Shown piece after piece: positions 54,601-62,358 of a stretch of 64,000 nt of DNA. A program made the translations under genes and the position numbers. The first letter of the stretch is position 1; every line of letters starts with the position of its first letter. Below the pieces are notes generated by a model. It did no database searches, was not told the origin of the DNA, and saw nothing but the letters and a program-made list of their open reading frames with translations. Origin of the DNA: a virus; the IMG/VR virus record IMGVR_UViG_3300027754_000060, positions 1 to 64,000 of that record. One strand, 5' to 3'.

Positions 54601-55078
54601 CTACGGGAGTTCCGATTATATTATACTTATATATTCTCTTTTCATTTAGAGTTCCATCTGGAGCTACTCTGGTAGAAACCCCAAAGAATCCAGGATCTTC
54701 AAGGACCCAGTATCTTGAGACTAGACCAGAATCTGTCCAAGCATAATATAGTTTTCCAGGAATATTCTTAGTAGTATGAGCAGGTATAGCATTAGAATTG
54801 TAGACTTCGCCCTTTTCATTAACATAGCAATAATCGTTAAGCGGGGCCCCACAGGTATAATAATGATCGTCTGGATATGATAAAGTTGCGGGATATTGAG
54901 CTACTGGAGAAGACGAACCCTCTGGATAGCAAACCAATGGCTGATTATCCTCTACAAGATCAACAGTCAAACTAGATCCTGATCCACCCCAACCCATATT
55001 AGAGTTAAAACTAGATACGCTAGCTCCTAAGAATAAGGTTTGTCCTAATAATTTTACTGGAGATGCACAAACAGCCAT
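48695..55078 (-). CDS. Large virion-type protein (2127 residues) with zinc knuckle
   Basis: This 2127-residue protein opens MAVCASPVKLLGQTLFLGAS and has a block ADFTFTGLIESWERHNRVGT that recalls baseplate-hub domains. A Pro/Gly/Ala-rich linker near residue 740 (TTPPPTTPPPTPNPSGS) splits it into two large parts. At about 1651-1690 it carries CPRCHGAGN and, about 30 residues on, CPVCSRSK, two CxxC pairs like a DnaJ zinc knuckle, unusual in a virion protein. The C-terminal part includes repeated aromatic/Gly-rich strands. It may be a baseplate or tail-spike component. It lies two bases from the next gene. Confidence 0.65.
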   Translation of the reverse strand: MAVCASPVKLLGQTLFLGASVSSFNSNMGWGGSGSSLTVDLVEDNQPLVCYPEGSSSPVAQYPATLSYPDDHYYTCGAPLNDYCYVNEKGEVYNSNAIPAHTTKNIPGKLYYAWTDSGLVSRYWVLEDPGFFGVSTRVAPDGTLNEKRIYKYNIIGTPVVFKMADFTFTGLIESWERHNRVGTVSYSVQISSVETLLNESYVILNKYPGSIFSKIAGKPYGGPKNYVGPGVEYVGNIKEGAIPNVFNVYGFLESMGMNNFGGAKKTEDGIPSAYALDALAVLTCCEDASVLKNLNKTAFSPFGRIMSKTMETTNSIRITPNFKTYAFGVIPPTTNTALVISDSVTPIPRCVFGLDLSAIKRPPLTHRMSEDKMTISQFIDNIIEANGSDRTTAALSFAVNGNVHNIIKIKTIERTMETHDSTVEKTILSLEKSGFSISSTTYGKEKNNNVAPRIMKVGGPQQRLLQAKNYRLAYNQTNYIYHPSIDKFVNLNRFGGANGRGKLRVPSYFSTRNTSLSSAVLGADIHSLFDTDEAMRELMTGNKFYSLDNRWKDHEIAPNPENIIMGNYPYSFGIPAKYTCLNKFQLLQDPDTATTTQPSSSSADPSQETILPPGCVPPRYNPLYYDTISPFFGYHGDNIIDLSKDNNISRHIRPVYQDTWDGQLAIAFYVSEIPLLNLGLLPMPAYVGSTQQIANLPGAAGAAGGAGTAGSTPIGGTGGSATAPASPAPQGVTPPSPPPTTPPPTTPPPTPNPSGSLAAQYTPNPSPIGFMIRETELRCAMKDTDAYITYCLGKSKDTKPDLYNLLVGHYMSRGLFFGTAPPPSGGGADAIVTIGQGPGLGTSLLNSAVNEPGMPAPAAPAAPVVTKSDLQNFNIYLNHNFIKDLKTLAEFVRDIGNKYYGKQYMVKLLDLSSSQDSSYAQLDIVVGGRSLPVFKGNRKINQNYKIADKAWEEVGNYLDDCIIIGDENYYTLCEDNGLIPPIIGYNATDNIDYLKQSWCMKDLAAQQKILAEHQAVLDKLTLQIAMDQLRVDTIANEEPDADLFANPGLLGEYQAWQQKIEAAMLVVQGNAPAVAAQAKKIKEQNKIIGGYMGCDPSITRTYHAAGKKKQQYTAIGSSQFLTQSLDITKLGTNSSFVMVATHGRSDAFGNIILAGSKKLYSATTVNTSEIAYLNPHNLSDPRAIIAGLSIPLENTSYAYTHDPNLTIISNIAMEDLIYYDHMLKLSGRSVTVDELASLQFLSTFTGLTYGGTFANQIKVDLGQIGYQGSPANQSYKFATMLPKMAHPLFAAVPLISNQYCYGPWTNYPSVRADLVYPNAANPNTAIENMIANTKIDILDDLVPWNYGGMSFLDAKVISDMEREANYQFVMEKGSMTVEGAPIFNLGGRFEPLFTQALPANSLKYGNEVYTKFTNIIGYIDAKIINNAYIATPLNYPTVMVYNPNNYLATAPIISSISMSLGGGGSSTTNYSFKTYDKKTGLYSKEYADLVKKRTAEIIKDRKTMSSNRSKIGNDFLVDGQKILQKMSDSNSDSMSGYGSKLYGSSPVETLIGRTTLHIPYPSLGNTAGSDIGAAIPDNSPSGLYKLGRTRTWTGLYMGDEVGAELINGYESKSVMSLDGIFSPLSFYPTQYVGTYSISSHITGVPVGAVVCPRCHGAGNLPISFIDYKSTAVPRVSQQISYPCPVCSRSKLVVKNAKILDSMKNKTVAQQIAIALKDTKPEINIYAYNPIVVPYGEFRNPNAQTVTGASGLGLDKCRHSISIVGRGEMPIDGELTLGISNNLYGEKLVDLSGHISSTGVSSDYYEHDIFNQMGGGAKTLQNQRFFGLRGPLMLHSWGYDTAGYPVPNLNDEPKDMDEYGRFRRFILTSGGLNDYKQQGVFINSEGQLLGDVVGRNYEWDAAAVKYKKIKAKPSKYFHLNWAEHPELWPVGPIDLRWDDSRKLWAAGGGGCTEELLPPSIITNSTDISTLNEFLSSKESNTCPYKMVNITLEEDLIKEDDSDETYATRGFIDDIEYSKEPLTRGYRRLVYVVDKAGYSAPRGTKLLCKYSIDSGFYEPISKPVTMAKGKIVNNTNVKIEQHYIQGRRAGIVPSFVVPFDNPMEFQTTSGKNGMFVYINGKWTLTSIKN

Positions 55079-55081
55079 GAT

Positions 55082-57022
55082 TTAATGGTTCCTATAATCT
55101 ATAGTTAAGCTACATGGCTGAAAAGTCCATGATACATTTCTTGAATATCTTCCTGTTGTTGGGCTCCAACTGTTTGTATCGCTGGTTACAAAAGCTATAC
55201 CCAGTCTATTTTTTGCTAGACCAGGGAATATAGTCTGATCGGCTATTCCAAAGGGTCTGTTTCCCTCTATAAGACTTTCTATCGTCCTATATATCTCTCC
55301 ACCGGTCCACACCGGACACAAAGGGTTCGTTTGAAAAAATCCATTTATTAGTATTGGAGGTCTAACCACGATATCAACATTGATTGTTTTTCTAGCAGAA
55401 GATCGTCCTGTTTTTGCTAATATTGGCCCAAGAGCCCGACCTATAACTTGTGTTTCGCTAATAGTATCTGTTGGAGCATCAACATTAATAGAAACATTTT
55501 GACTGATTACTCCATCTATAAGGTTGTGATTATTGTTAAATTCATGAGTATATGAGATAGTGCCTTTTCTTGGATCGTGACCCTCTGATGTTGATGTTGG
55601 AATAACATTTAGAAGCGCGTCTGTTGAGTATATAGGATTTTTTGGATGGCCGTTAGGAGTGGGGAAATTTTCTGTCTGTCTATCAAGATTATGCATTCCA
55701 TAACAAGCTCTTCTATATAAGAAGGGTTTTATATGATGCATCCACCCGCTTAAAGCATTTTCATATTTTGATGGTGCTATAGTAGCAGACTTTTTAGTAT
55801 CTAGAGAAGTATAAGATCCTGTTATCTCCCCTGGCTTTAGAGAATAGCCCAAATCTATGTTCTGTGTTGGAGCTGATGCTGCAAGAGGTTGGACTATAGC
55901 AGGTACCCCGGTAGGAAGTATTCCAGATGCTCCAGATCGTATACCTGGGTCTTCATAGACTAATCCAGCAATATTCCCTTGTACTCTAACTGTTTTTGTG
56001 TGACCCTCAGATGTTGATAGTTCTATGGAATATGTTTCTGTGTATGGAACACCTGTTGGAAGAGATATCCATGAATCGCTAACCTCATAAGAAGCATTGG
56101 CAACATCCATTGTTGTTGATCTGGTATGGTTAAAGAAATGAGTTGTCGAAAATGGTAAAGAGACTGTTGGAGAATAGCCAATCTGACTATTAACACCACC
56201 CGTACCACTAAATCCTCTGGCTATTCTATCGTGAACCCAGGTTTTAGCTTTATGAAAAGAATTTGTGCCTAAATCATATGTTTGAGCAGCAGTTCCAGTA
56301 GCCATTACCCGTAATCCTTTTGCTGATAACCTTCTAGTAATTCGAAACTGAGGAATTGTTATAATCGATAGAGCTTTAGATGTAGAAGTGCTGCCTACAT
56401 TAGTTCCGCCAGATTCACCAAAAGGATTGAGCTCCTCTCCTTTCACTGTAATATTAGCATTAAGATTTGTATATGAAGTATCGTCCATTTGCTCTACAGA
56501 CCAACTTTCGCCCCTTTCCTTTACTTGTTCATTTGGATCATCCGTTAAAGCTGTTTCGTGTTGCAAAGAAATTGAGTAGTCAGCTGTTCCTGTCCAATTG
56601 TTAGATGTTTCAGAAACACTAAAAGCTGTTACTACGACTCCGCTAGCTTCATACATGGGCAAGTCAGTACCGCATTTTATCTTAAAGGTTCCAGAGGTAT
56701 TGTTTCTGAATAATTTCTTAAGATCACTGATTCCTCCTAGTATACCAGATATATTAGCATAGGGGAAAGTTACTGACTGACCAGGGCCAGTTCTAACAAT
56801 TTTTCCCTTTAATTCGATACTGTGGGTCGTACTATCTGGTAATCCATTACCATTAAGATTTATTTGACTACTTAGACTAACTATCGGAACGGGGCCTGTT
56901 ATAGAATGGATACCTGTTCCGTTAAATTCGACGACAACTGCTGGTGTTGTGGCTGGTGCAGGAGCGGCCAAAATCTCAAAAGAGGTATCTATATTTGTTG
57001 ATTCAGGTGGGGTATAAACCAT
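55082..57022 (-). CDS. Virion-type protein (646 residues)
   Basis: This 646-residue protein, coded just before the 2127-residue one, is Ser/Thr/Gly-rich with alternating strands (VTFPYANISGILGG, SVSETSNNWTGTADYSISLQ, YSIELSTSEGHTKTVRVQGN). Two related segments (around residues 115-155 and 325-350) suggest internal repeats. No enzyme motif is seen. It is likely a baseplate or tail component that works with its neighbours. A GGAAGG site lies about 14 bases before the ATG. Confidence 0.6.
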   Translation of the reverse strand: MVYTPPESTNIDTSFEILAAPAPATTPAVVVEFNGTGIHSITGPVPIVSLSSQINLNGNGLPDSTTHSIELKGKIVRTGPGQSVTFPYANISGILGGISDLKKLFRNNTSGTFKIKCGTDLPMYEASGVVVTAFSVSETSNNWTGTADYSISLQHETALTDDPNEQVKERGESWSVEQMDDTSYTNLNANITVKGEELNPFGESGGTNVGSTSTSKALSIITIPQFRITRRLSAKGLRVMATGTAAQTYDLGTNSFHKAKTWVHDRIARGFSGTGGVNSQIGYSPTVSLPFSTTHFFNHTRSTTMDVANASYEVSDSWISLPTGVPYTETYSIELSTSEGHTKTVRVQGNIAGLVYEDPGIRSGASGILPTGVPAIVQPLAASAPTQNIDLGYSLKPGEITGSYTSLDTKKSATIAPSKYENALSGWMHHIKPFLYRRACYGMHNLDRQTENFPTPNGHPKNPIYSTDALLNVIPTSTSEGHDPRKGTISYTHEFNNNHNLIDGVISQNVSINVDAPTDTISETQVIGRALGPILAKTGRSSARKTINVDIVVRPPILINGFFQTNPLCPVWTGGEIYRTIESLIEGNRPFGIADQTIFPGLAKNRLGIAFVTSDTNSWSPTTGRYSRNVSWTFQPCSLTIDYRNH

Positions 57023-57063
57023 AAATGAGCAATATCCTTCCTATAATATAATATATCCTTTCT

Positions 57064-57075
57064 TATATTTACACC
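57064..57075 (-). promoter_or_regulatory. Candidate promoter with GGTGTA motif (minus strand)
   Basis: The 91-base gap 57023-57113 contains, on the minus strand, GGTGTAAATATA followed by TATATTATATTATAG and a GGAAGG ribosome site before the 57022 start. The core is the same as in the plus-strand gaps at 1511, 11896 and 16639. This is the only sizeable non-coding gap in the minus-strand block. Confidence 0.45.
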
Positions 57076-57113
57076 AAAAGAACTAATGGCCATTTCTAGT
57101 TATTATTATTAGC

Positions 57114-57422
57114 TTACAGCTTATTACAGGTAGTAGATGGACAAGTTAATAATTGACTTAGATATAAGAATCTATTAGGACTCATAATATCAACAGATAG
57201 ATTTTCTGTTACAACTTCTACAATCATAGCTGGTAATAATATATCTTTTGTTAAAGTAATAAATATCTTTTGTCTAGTAGCAAAAGCAGTAAAGCTAATC
57301 GTGGGTCGATCTATTGTTGCTGTTAAGTTTGTTGGATTATGCAAAGTTATCTTAGACACATAATCATGAGTTATTGTTAAATCTGGAATTATTATTTGTA
57401 CTATCTCTGTATAGTTTGCCAT
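57114..57422 (-). CDS. Hypothetical beta-rich protein
   Basis: This 102-residue protein is Thr/Ile-rich with strong beta-strand periodicity (IVQIIIPDLTITHDYVSKIT, TISFTAFATRQKIFITLTKD) and two Cys near the end (TCPSTTCNKL). No family is recognised. It sits between the tandem-domain proteins and the 646-residue protein, with gaps of 22 and 91 bases, and may be a small structural or connector protein. Confidence 0.55.
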   Translation of the reverse strand: MANYTEIVQIIIPDLTITHDYVSKITLHNPTNLTATIDRPTISFTAFATRQKIFITLTKDILLPAMIVEVVTENLSVDIMSPNRFLYLSQLLTCPSTTCNKL

Positions 57423-57444
57423 ATGATTTTACTTTATTTTTAAA

Positions 57445-60400
57445 TTAATTACAAGTAGTAACTCTGAGACCAGAACCACAAGTGATTGCCATAAAGTCCA
57501 GAGAAGATACATTAGTGGCATTATGGGTTAATACACAACTAATCAAAGATTGTCCAGAAGGAGCTATATCTATAGTTCCGAGAGTATTTATGACTCCAAC
57601 CCCATTATTGAAATAAGCAGAGCCTGTTACTGGATAGAAGCTCCCAACATATGATCCAGAAAAAGCATAAGAATATTTCTCGCCAGGAATAGCATTAGTA
57701 ACATTGACAGATAGGGCTTTAACTCCAGAACAACAGCCAGTTGGCAGAACTATTTCATTTCCATTGCCACCCCCAAAAGCTATATTAGCATAACTAATTT
57801 TGGGCAGACAATTGGTGCAAGACAGTAATATTTCTTCGCTAGCAGTCTGAACAGTATCGCAAGATGAGTCAGTTATAATCAGTTTAACTTTAGTATACAG
57901 AAAATTATTTTGTATTTTTTGATCTAAATAGCTATCTAGATCATAATTAATTAAGCCCGGAGTTCCAGCTGGGCATAATCCTGTTGGTGAGCAAAAATAG
58001 TATCTGGACACTAGTGGAGAATTATATGGAAGCAGACCCAATTTAGTAGATGTAAAAGATCCAGTAGCTGGGCTAATAACGGTTGGCCAATTCGAATCTA
58101 TACCACTAAAAGCATAAGAATATGTTTCCAATGGCTTCAGACCAATCATGGACACGGGCAAAATTCCCGTATTGCGATCAGTAAGAGTTGTTATTTGTGA
58201 GGGGGCAACAGATATTAGTGGGTTTAAGCACTTGTCGCAATTTAATGTAAAGTCTTGACTACCAGAGACATCCCCTCCACAAGACTCTTGAACAATCTTT
58301 AAATTCAACTTAGCGAACGGATTACTGTCTGAGATTTGTCCGTATGGGCATGAAGAGGTTAGCTCATAGTCTAATACGTTTACGCCTGAAGACGGACAGC
58401 TTCCTGTAGTATGGCAAAACTTTAATGTGGAAACTATATTTTTAGTATTAGCCTTTGCTATAAAAGATCCTGATACAGGAAGGGCTACGACTGGCCAATT
58501 TGCCTCTGTCGAGCTAAATAAATAACTGTATTCTTGACCAATTATTAGCCCGCTAACAGAAGAAGCGAAAGAATGTGTGTTGGTCCCATTTGCGACAGTT
58601 ATAGAATTATTAATAATATTTGCAGCGGCATCCAAAGATATATTAATTTTGGGCAAGCAATCAACACATCTTACTTTGACCAAATCACTAAGTACAACAT
58701 CTCCGTTATAGCTCTGTGGAGTTATCTGTAATTTAAAAGATGATTGTTTAATAGGATTTTTTAAAGAACCATAATTACAACCAGAGGTATTACTAGGATT
58801 ATAATCTAAGATATTAGGGCTCCCAGAAGGACATAACCCAGTGCTATTACAAAATCTCACATCAAAATCCAGAACACTTGGCAAGACATTCGAAAGAGAT
58901 GTTATCTGTCCTGTCATTGGACTAAGATATGTTGGCCAATTAGAGTCTTGCTCTATAATCTCGTAACTGTATGTTTCCCCCATAGATAATCCATCAATAT
59001 ATACTGGTAGAATAAATTTATCATCTCTGATATCAGTGCTTATCCGAGATGTATCAATAACTATTTTTGGTAAGCAGTCATCGCAACTTATTTCTATATC
59101 CTCACTAATTACTTTTTCTTCAGGACAAGATGCTGGATATACCTCTAATCTCAGCTTTCCTCTTAACTTATCTAACTGTTTATAGACGTTGGTATCTTTT
59201 ATGTCTAAGTTATATGGGATTAAATTAGCATCGCCCGCTGAGCAGCTCCCTGTTGTTGCGCAAAAAATAAAACTCGTTGATATATTATGTCTTGCCTGAA
59301 GATTTCCATCCAGGGTTCCTGATTTTGGAAATACAATAATCGGCCAATTCGCTTCTGACCCAATAAATGAATATACATACTGCTTTTGTAGCTCTAATCC
59401 CTGAGCAATAATATTAACGTTTGCTATGTTACCAGCCAAAGATCCCCTTAAAGAGACGGTCTCTGGCGATGTTATTCTCACCCTTGGAATACAGTCGCGA
59501 CAGTTAAGACTAATTATTTCTGATTTAATAATCGGGTCATAACAAGATAATGGAGTTATTACTATTCGAATATTTGAAAATCTATCAACGGTATCTTTGT
59601 AAACACAGGAAGATCCAGTTTGAGACACATAGTCAATAACATTCTCTGAACCATTTGGACAATCGCCAGTTGATGGACAAAAAATATAGTTTGTAGCTAT
59701 GCGTCCAGTAGTCAGAGATGATGTGGTTAAAATTCCAGAAATTGGATAACACACAACGGGCCAATTTGCATCAATAGGTTCTATCTCATATGCATATGTT
59801 TGATATGGCCGTAAATTATAAATAGGAGCCGAAAGGCTACCTCTGTTATTCCCTATTCCTACGAGAGAAGGAACGCTCGGAATTTGTACAACTGTTTTAG
59901 GTAAACAATTATCACAAGATATTGTAAAATCCCTAGTTGTAATGCTTGGAGCATTGCCGTTCGCTGCAGACAGAGTTATGCTCATCTTAGAATACTTGTT
60001 TTTTTGCTCAAGACACTCATCGCCGGGTATTTCGTAATCCATAATTTTATCTGCTCCAACAGGACATTCCCCTGTTGATAAACAGAACGTGGCTTTGCTA
60101 TATATCGTTGCTTGTGACTGATTTCTAATATATCCAGATACTGGATTTACGGACACAGGCCAATTTGCCTCTGATGAATTTATAGTATAGATATATTCTA
60201 TATCGTCGTCAAGACCTTCTATGATGGAAGAGATAACTGCTACGTTTCCATTTGCCGAGTTTACATTGCTTGGAGCTAATATCAAATCCCTTGGCTCTAT
60301 AGAGACAGATAATTTGGGCAGGCAGTCATTGCAATACATAGACATAGGAGCGCTAGTTACAGGATTTCCGTTACAGCGATTTGGAGTAATAGTTAAGTCA

Positions 60401-61110
60401 AAAATATTTCTTAAAGATTGTTTTTCCACAAAGCTATCTTCAGTATAATTTAGAAGATTTTCATTACCAGAGCATTCTCCTGAAGATTGACAAAATTTCA
60501 TGCTGGCGAATATTGAGGCCTTACCTGTTGATGAAGTTATATACCCAGATATTGGAGTAATAGTAACTGGCCAGTTATTCATGTTTAGAGAACCAAATGA
60601 ATAGGCGTATTCTTCAAATCTTTGCAAACCAGATACAGGCACATAGAAATCAATACTATTATTAAGCTTAGTACTTAGTGTTCTTCTAAGTGGAGAGGAT
60701 CTTTGCAAAAGAACATTGTTTAAAGTCAGGGGTTCGCTGATACTGACTGGAGAAAAACAGTCTGTGCATAGAACCTGTACAGGATATCCAATTATTTCTA
60801 GATCAGTAGCTTCTTCTATGATCGATAGCTTGACACTTGTCTGCAATACCTGGGCATCTATACCACATTGAGTAATGTCGTAATCTAGAAGTCCTATTGA
60901 CTCACCAGTCTGGCAGTGTCCTGTTATTGCGCAAAAAGTAATGGTCGTATATATTACATTATCTCCTAATCGATTACCTATTATTATTCCAGAGTTTGGA
61001 GACACCTGAGCTGGCCAATTTCCTCCAGCTGATTTAATCTCATAAATATAGCTTTTATTTGACGCTAAGCCATTTAAATTAAATTTAATTTCTTTTGAAT
61101 TATTGATCAT
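57445..61110 (-). CDS. Tandem Ig-like domain protein, eight full repeats
   Basis: This 1221-residue protein consists of eight copies and one degenerate copy of a domain of about 130 residues. Each copy reads roughly YxYxFxxxxxNWPVxxxPxSG, then a strand, then FCxSTGxCPxG with LDY, then a stretch to CxDCLP. The Trp, Pro, SG, FC...C and CxDC positions recur in every full copy. The first copy has CQTG and CTDCF instead of CPxG and CxDCLP; the last lacks the NWP and CxDC. The arrangement suggests an extended, disulfide- or metal-stabilised stalk. Domains are shared with the next two genes. A GGTAGG site precedes the ATG. Confidence 0.8.
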   Translation of the reverse strand: MINNSKEIKFNLNGLASNKSYIYEIKSAGGNWPAQVSPNSGIIIGNRLGDNVIYTTITFCAITGHCQTGESIGLLDYDITQCGIDAQVLQTSVKLSIIEEATDLEIIGYPVQVLCTDCFSPVSISEPLTLNNVLLQRSSPLRRTLSTKLNNSIDFYVPVSGLQRFEEYAYSFGSLNMNNWPVTITPISGYITSSTGKASIFASMKFCQSSGECSGNENLLNYTEDSFVEKQSLRNIFDLTITPNRCNGNPVTSAPMSMYCNDCLPKLSVSIEPRDLILAPSNVNSANGNVAVISSIIEGLDDDIEYIYTINSSEANWPVSVNPVSGYIRNQSQATIYSKATFCLSTGECPVGADKIMDYEIPGDECLEQKNKYSKMSITLSAANGNAPSITTRDFTISCDNCLPKTVVQIPSVPSLVGIGNNRGSLSAPIYNLRPYQTYAYEIEPIDANWPVVCYPISGILTTSSLTTGRIATNYIFCPSTGDCPNGSENVIDYVSQTGSSCVYKDTVDRFSNIRIVITPLSCYDPIIKSEIISLNCRDCIPRVRITSPETVSLRGSLAGNIANVNIIAQGLELQKQYVYSFIGSEANWPIIVFPKSGTLDGNLQARHNISTSFIFCATTGSCSAGDANLIPYNLDIKDTNVYKQLDKLRGKLRLEVYPASCPEEKVISEDIEISCDDCLPKIVIDTSRISTDIRDDKFILPVYIDGLSMGETYSYEIIEQDSNWPTYLSPMTGQITSLSNVLPSVLDFDVRFCNSTGLCPSGSPNILDYNPSNTSGCNYGSLKNPIKQSSFKLQITPQSYNGDVVLSDLVKVRCVDCLPKINISLDAAANIINNSITVANGTNTHSFASSVSGLIIGQEYSYLFSSTEANWPVVALPVSGSFIAKANTKNIVSTLKFCHTTGSCPSSGVNVLDYELTSSCPYGQISDSNPFAKLNLKIVQESCGGDVSGSQDFTLNCDKCLNPLISVAPSQITTLTDRNTGILPVSMIGLKPLETYSYAFSGIDSNWPTVISPATGSFTSTKLGLLPYNSPLVSRYYFCSPTGLCPAGTPGLINYDLDSYLDQKIQNNFLYTKVKLIITDSSCDTVQTASEEILLSCTNCLPKISYANIAFGGGNGNEIVLPTGCCSGVKALSVNVTNAIPGEKYSYAFSGSYVGSFYPVTGSAYFNNGVGVINTLGTIDIAPSGQSLISCVLTHNATNVSSLDFMAITCGSGLRVTTCN

Positions 61111-61128
61111 AATTACTACCTACCCGTG

Positions 61129-62349
61129 TTAAATTGGTTGTGAAGAAATCTTTATGTCGGATGGACGCAAGCAGTCATTACAGTATATAGTAAAAGTATC
61201 ACTAGAATATTGGTCACCCGAACAAGCCTCTGAGTATATTAGCATCTGTAGAGTTACATATGGATCATATCTATATCTTTTTGATTGAGTATCTAAGTCC
61301 ATATCATATGATAATACACCCTTGGTCCCGTTGGGACACAGGCCAGAACTAGAGCAAAAGAATAACTGAGAAATTATTGATGAGCTACTAGAGCTAGACT
61401 GTAAAATTCCAGACATAGGACTTATAAATACTGGCCAATTTGAATCGACACTAATGAACTCATAGGCATAATTTTTATCTATAGTTAGACCAGATATCTT
61501 GGCTTGAAGTAAATAGGTGTCATCATTTTGTTCTTTAGAAAGAGAATAAACATTTGTGCCGCTATTGCTTATTTTTACTGAAACTTTTGGCAAACATTTT
61601 TCGCAATAAAAAGATAATTGATCACTTGTAATTTTCTCTCCTACGCATGATACTGGAGTAACAGAAAGCTGGACCGTAGAAAATAAATGACTATCTAAAG
61701 AACAGGTCTCTACTAAAGAATAATCTAGAACAGAAGATGAACCATTGGGGCAAATCCCAGTATTTAGGCAAAAGGTTAAACTGGAAGATAAATTAAATTC
61801 ATTTTTTGAAGGACTAATCAATCCAGATATCGGGGTAATTTTTACTGGCCAGTTTGAATCTACCCCTTTAAACTCATAAGCATATGTTTCATTAGGACTC
61901 AATCCCATGATACGAGAAGTAAACTTAATATGATTTGTAGTTGAGCTATCTAAAGTTGTAGAAGTTGGTGAAATAATCTGTATTTGGGGTAAACAATCCT
62001 TGCAATCTAAATGTATAACATCGCTATAGAATACCTCGTTAGTAGTTGTAGCAGAGAATCCAGCAACTATATTTGCAAAAAGATGATTATTATTAAGATT
62101 ACAAGATAGGATATCATTGTATTTTAATAGACCTTCAGTACCACTTGGACAAAGGCTTTTATTCTCACAGAAAGATAAGCTTGCTTTTACTGAGATATTA
62201 TCAGATAGAGGCTGAACAAAACCTGTTATCGGAGTTATAATACATGGCCAATTAGCTCCAGCTGTTGAAAAAGAATAGTCGTATCTTTCTTGAGGCTTTA
62301 GCCCAGAAAGCTTTACAGTTATGTCTATAATATTATTTTTTGACATCAT
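61129..62349 (-). CDS. Tandem Ig-like domain protein, three repeats
   Basis: This 406-residue protein holds three copies of the same domain as the 57445 gene. Examples are LKPQERYDYSFSTAGANWPC, VKITPISGLI, FCSSSGLCPNG, and CKDCLP, CEKCLP and CNDCLRP at the joins. It starts and stops at a domain boundary, in the same phase as the neighbours, so the three genes look like one repeat chain cut into reading frames. An AAGG site lies before the ATG. No catalytic motif. Virion stalk or surface role inferred. Confidence 0.8.
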   Translation of the reverse strand: MMSKNNIIDITVKLSGLKPQERYDYSFSTAGANWPCIITPITGFVQPLSDNISVKASLSFCENKSLCPSGTEGLLKYNDILSCNLNNNHLFANIVAGFSATTTNEVFYSDVIHLDCKDCLPQIQIISPTSTTLDSSTTNHIKFTSRIMGLSPNETYAYEFKGVDSNWPVKITPISGLISPSKNEFNLSSSLTFCLNTGICPNGSSSVLDYSLVETCSLDSHLFSTVQLSVTPVSCVGEKITSDQLSFYCEKCLPKVSVKISNSGTNVYSLSKEQNDDTYLLQAKISGLTIDKNYAYEFISVDSNWPVFISPMSGILQSSSSSSSIISQLFFCSSSGLCPNGTKGVLSYDMDLDTQSKRYRYDPYVTLQMLIYSEACSGDQYSSDTFTIYCNDCLRPSDIKISSQPI

Positions 62350-62358
62350 AATTATGCC

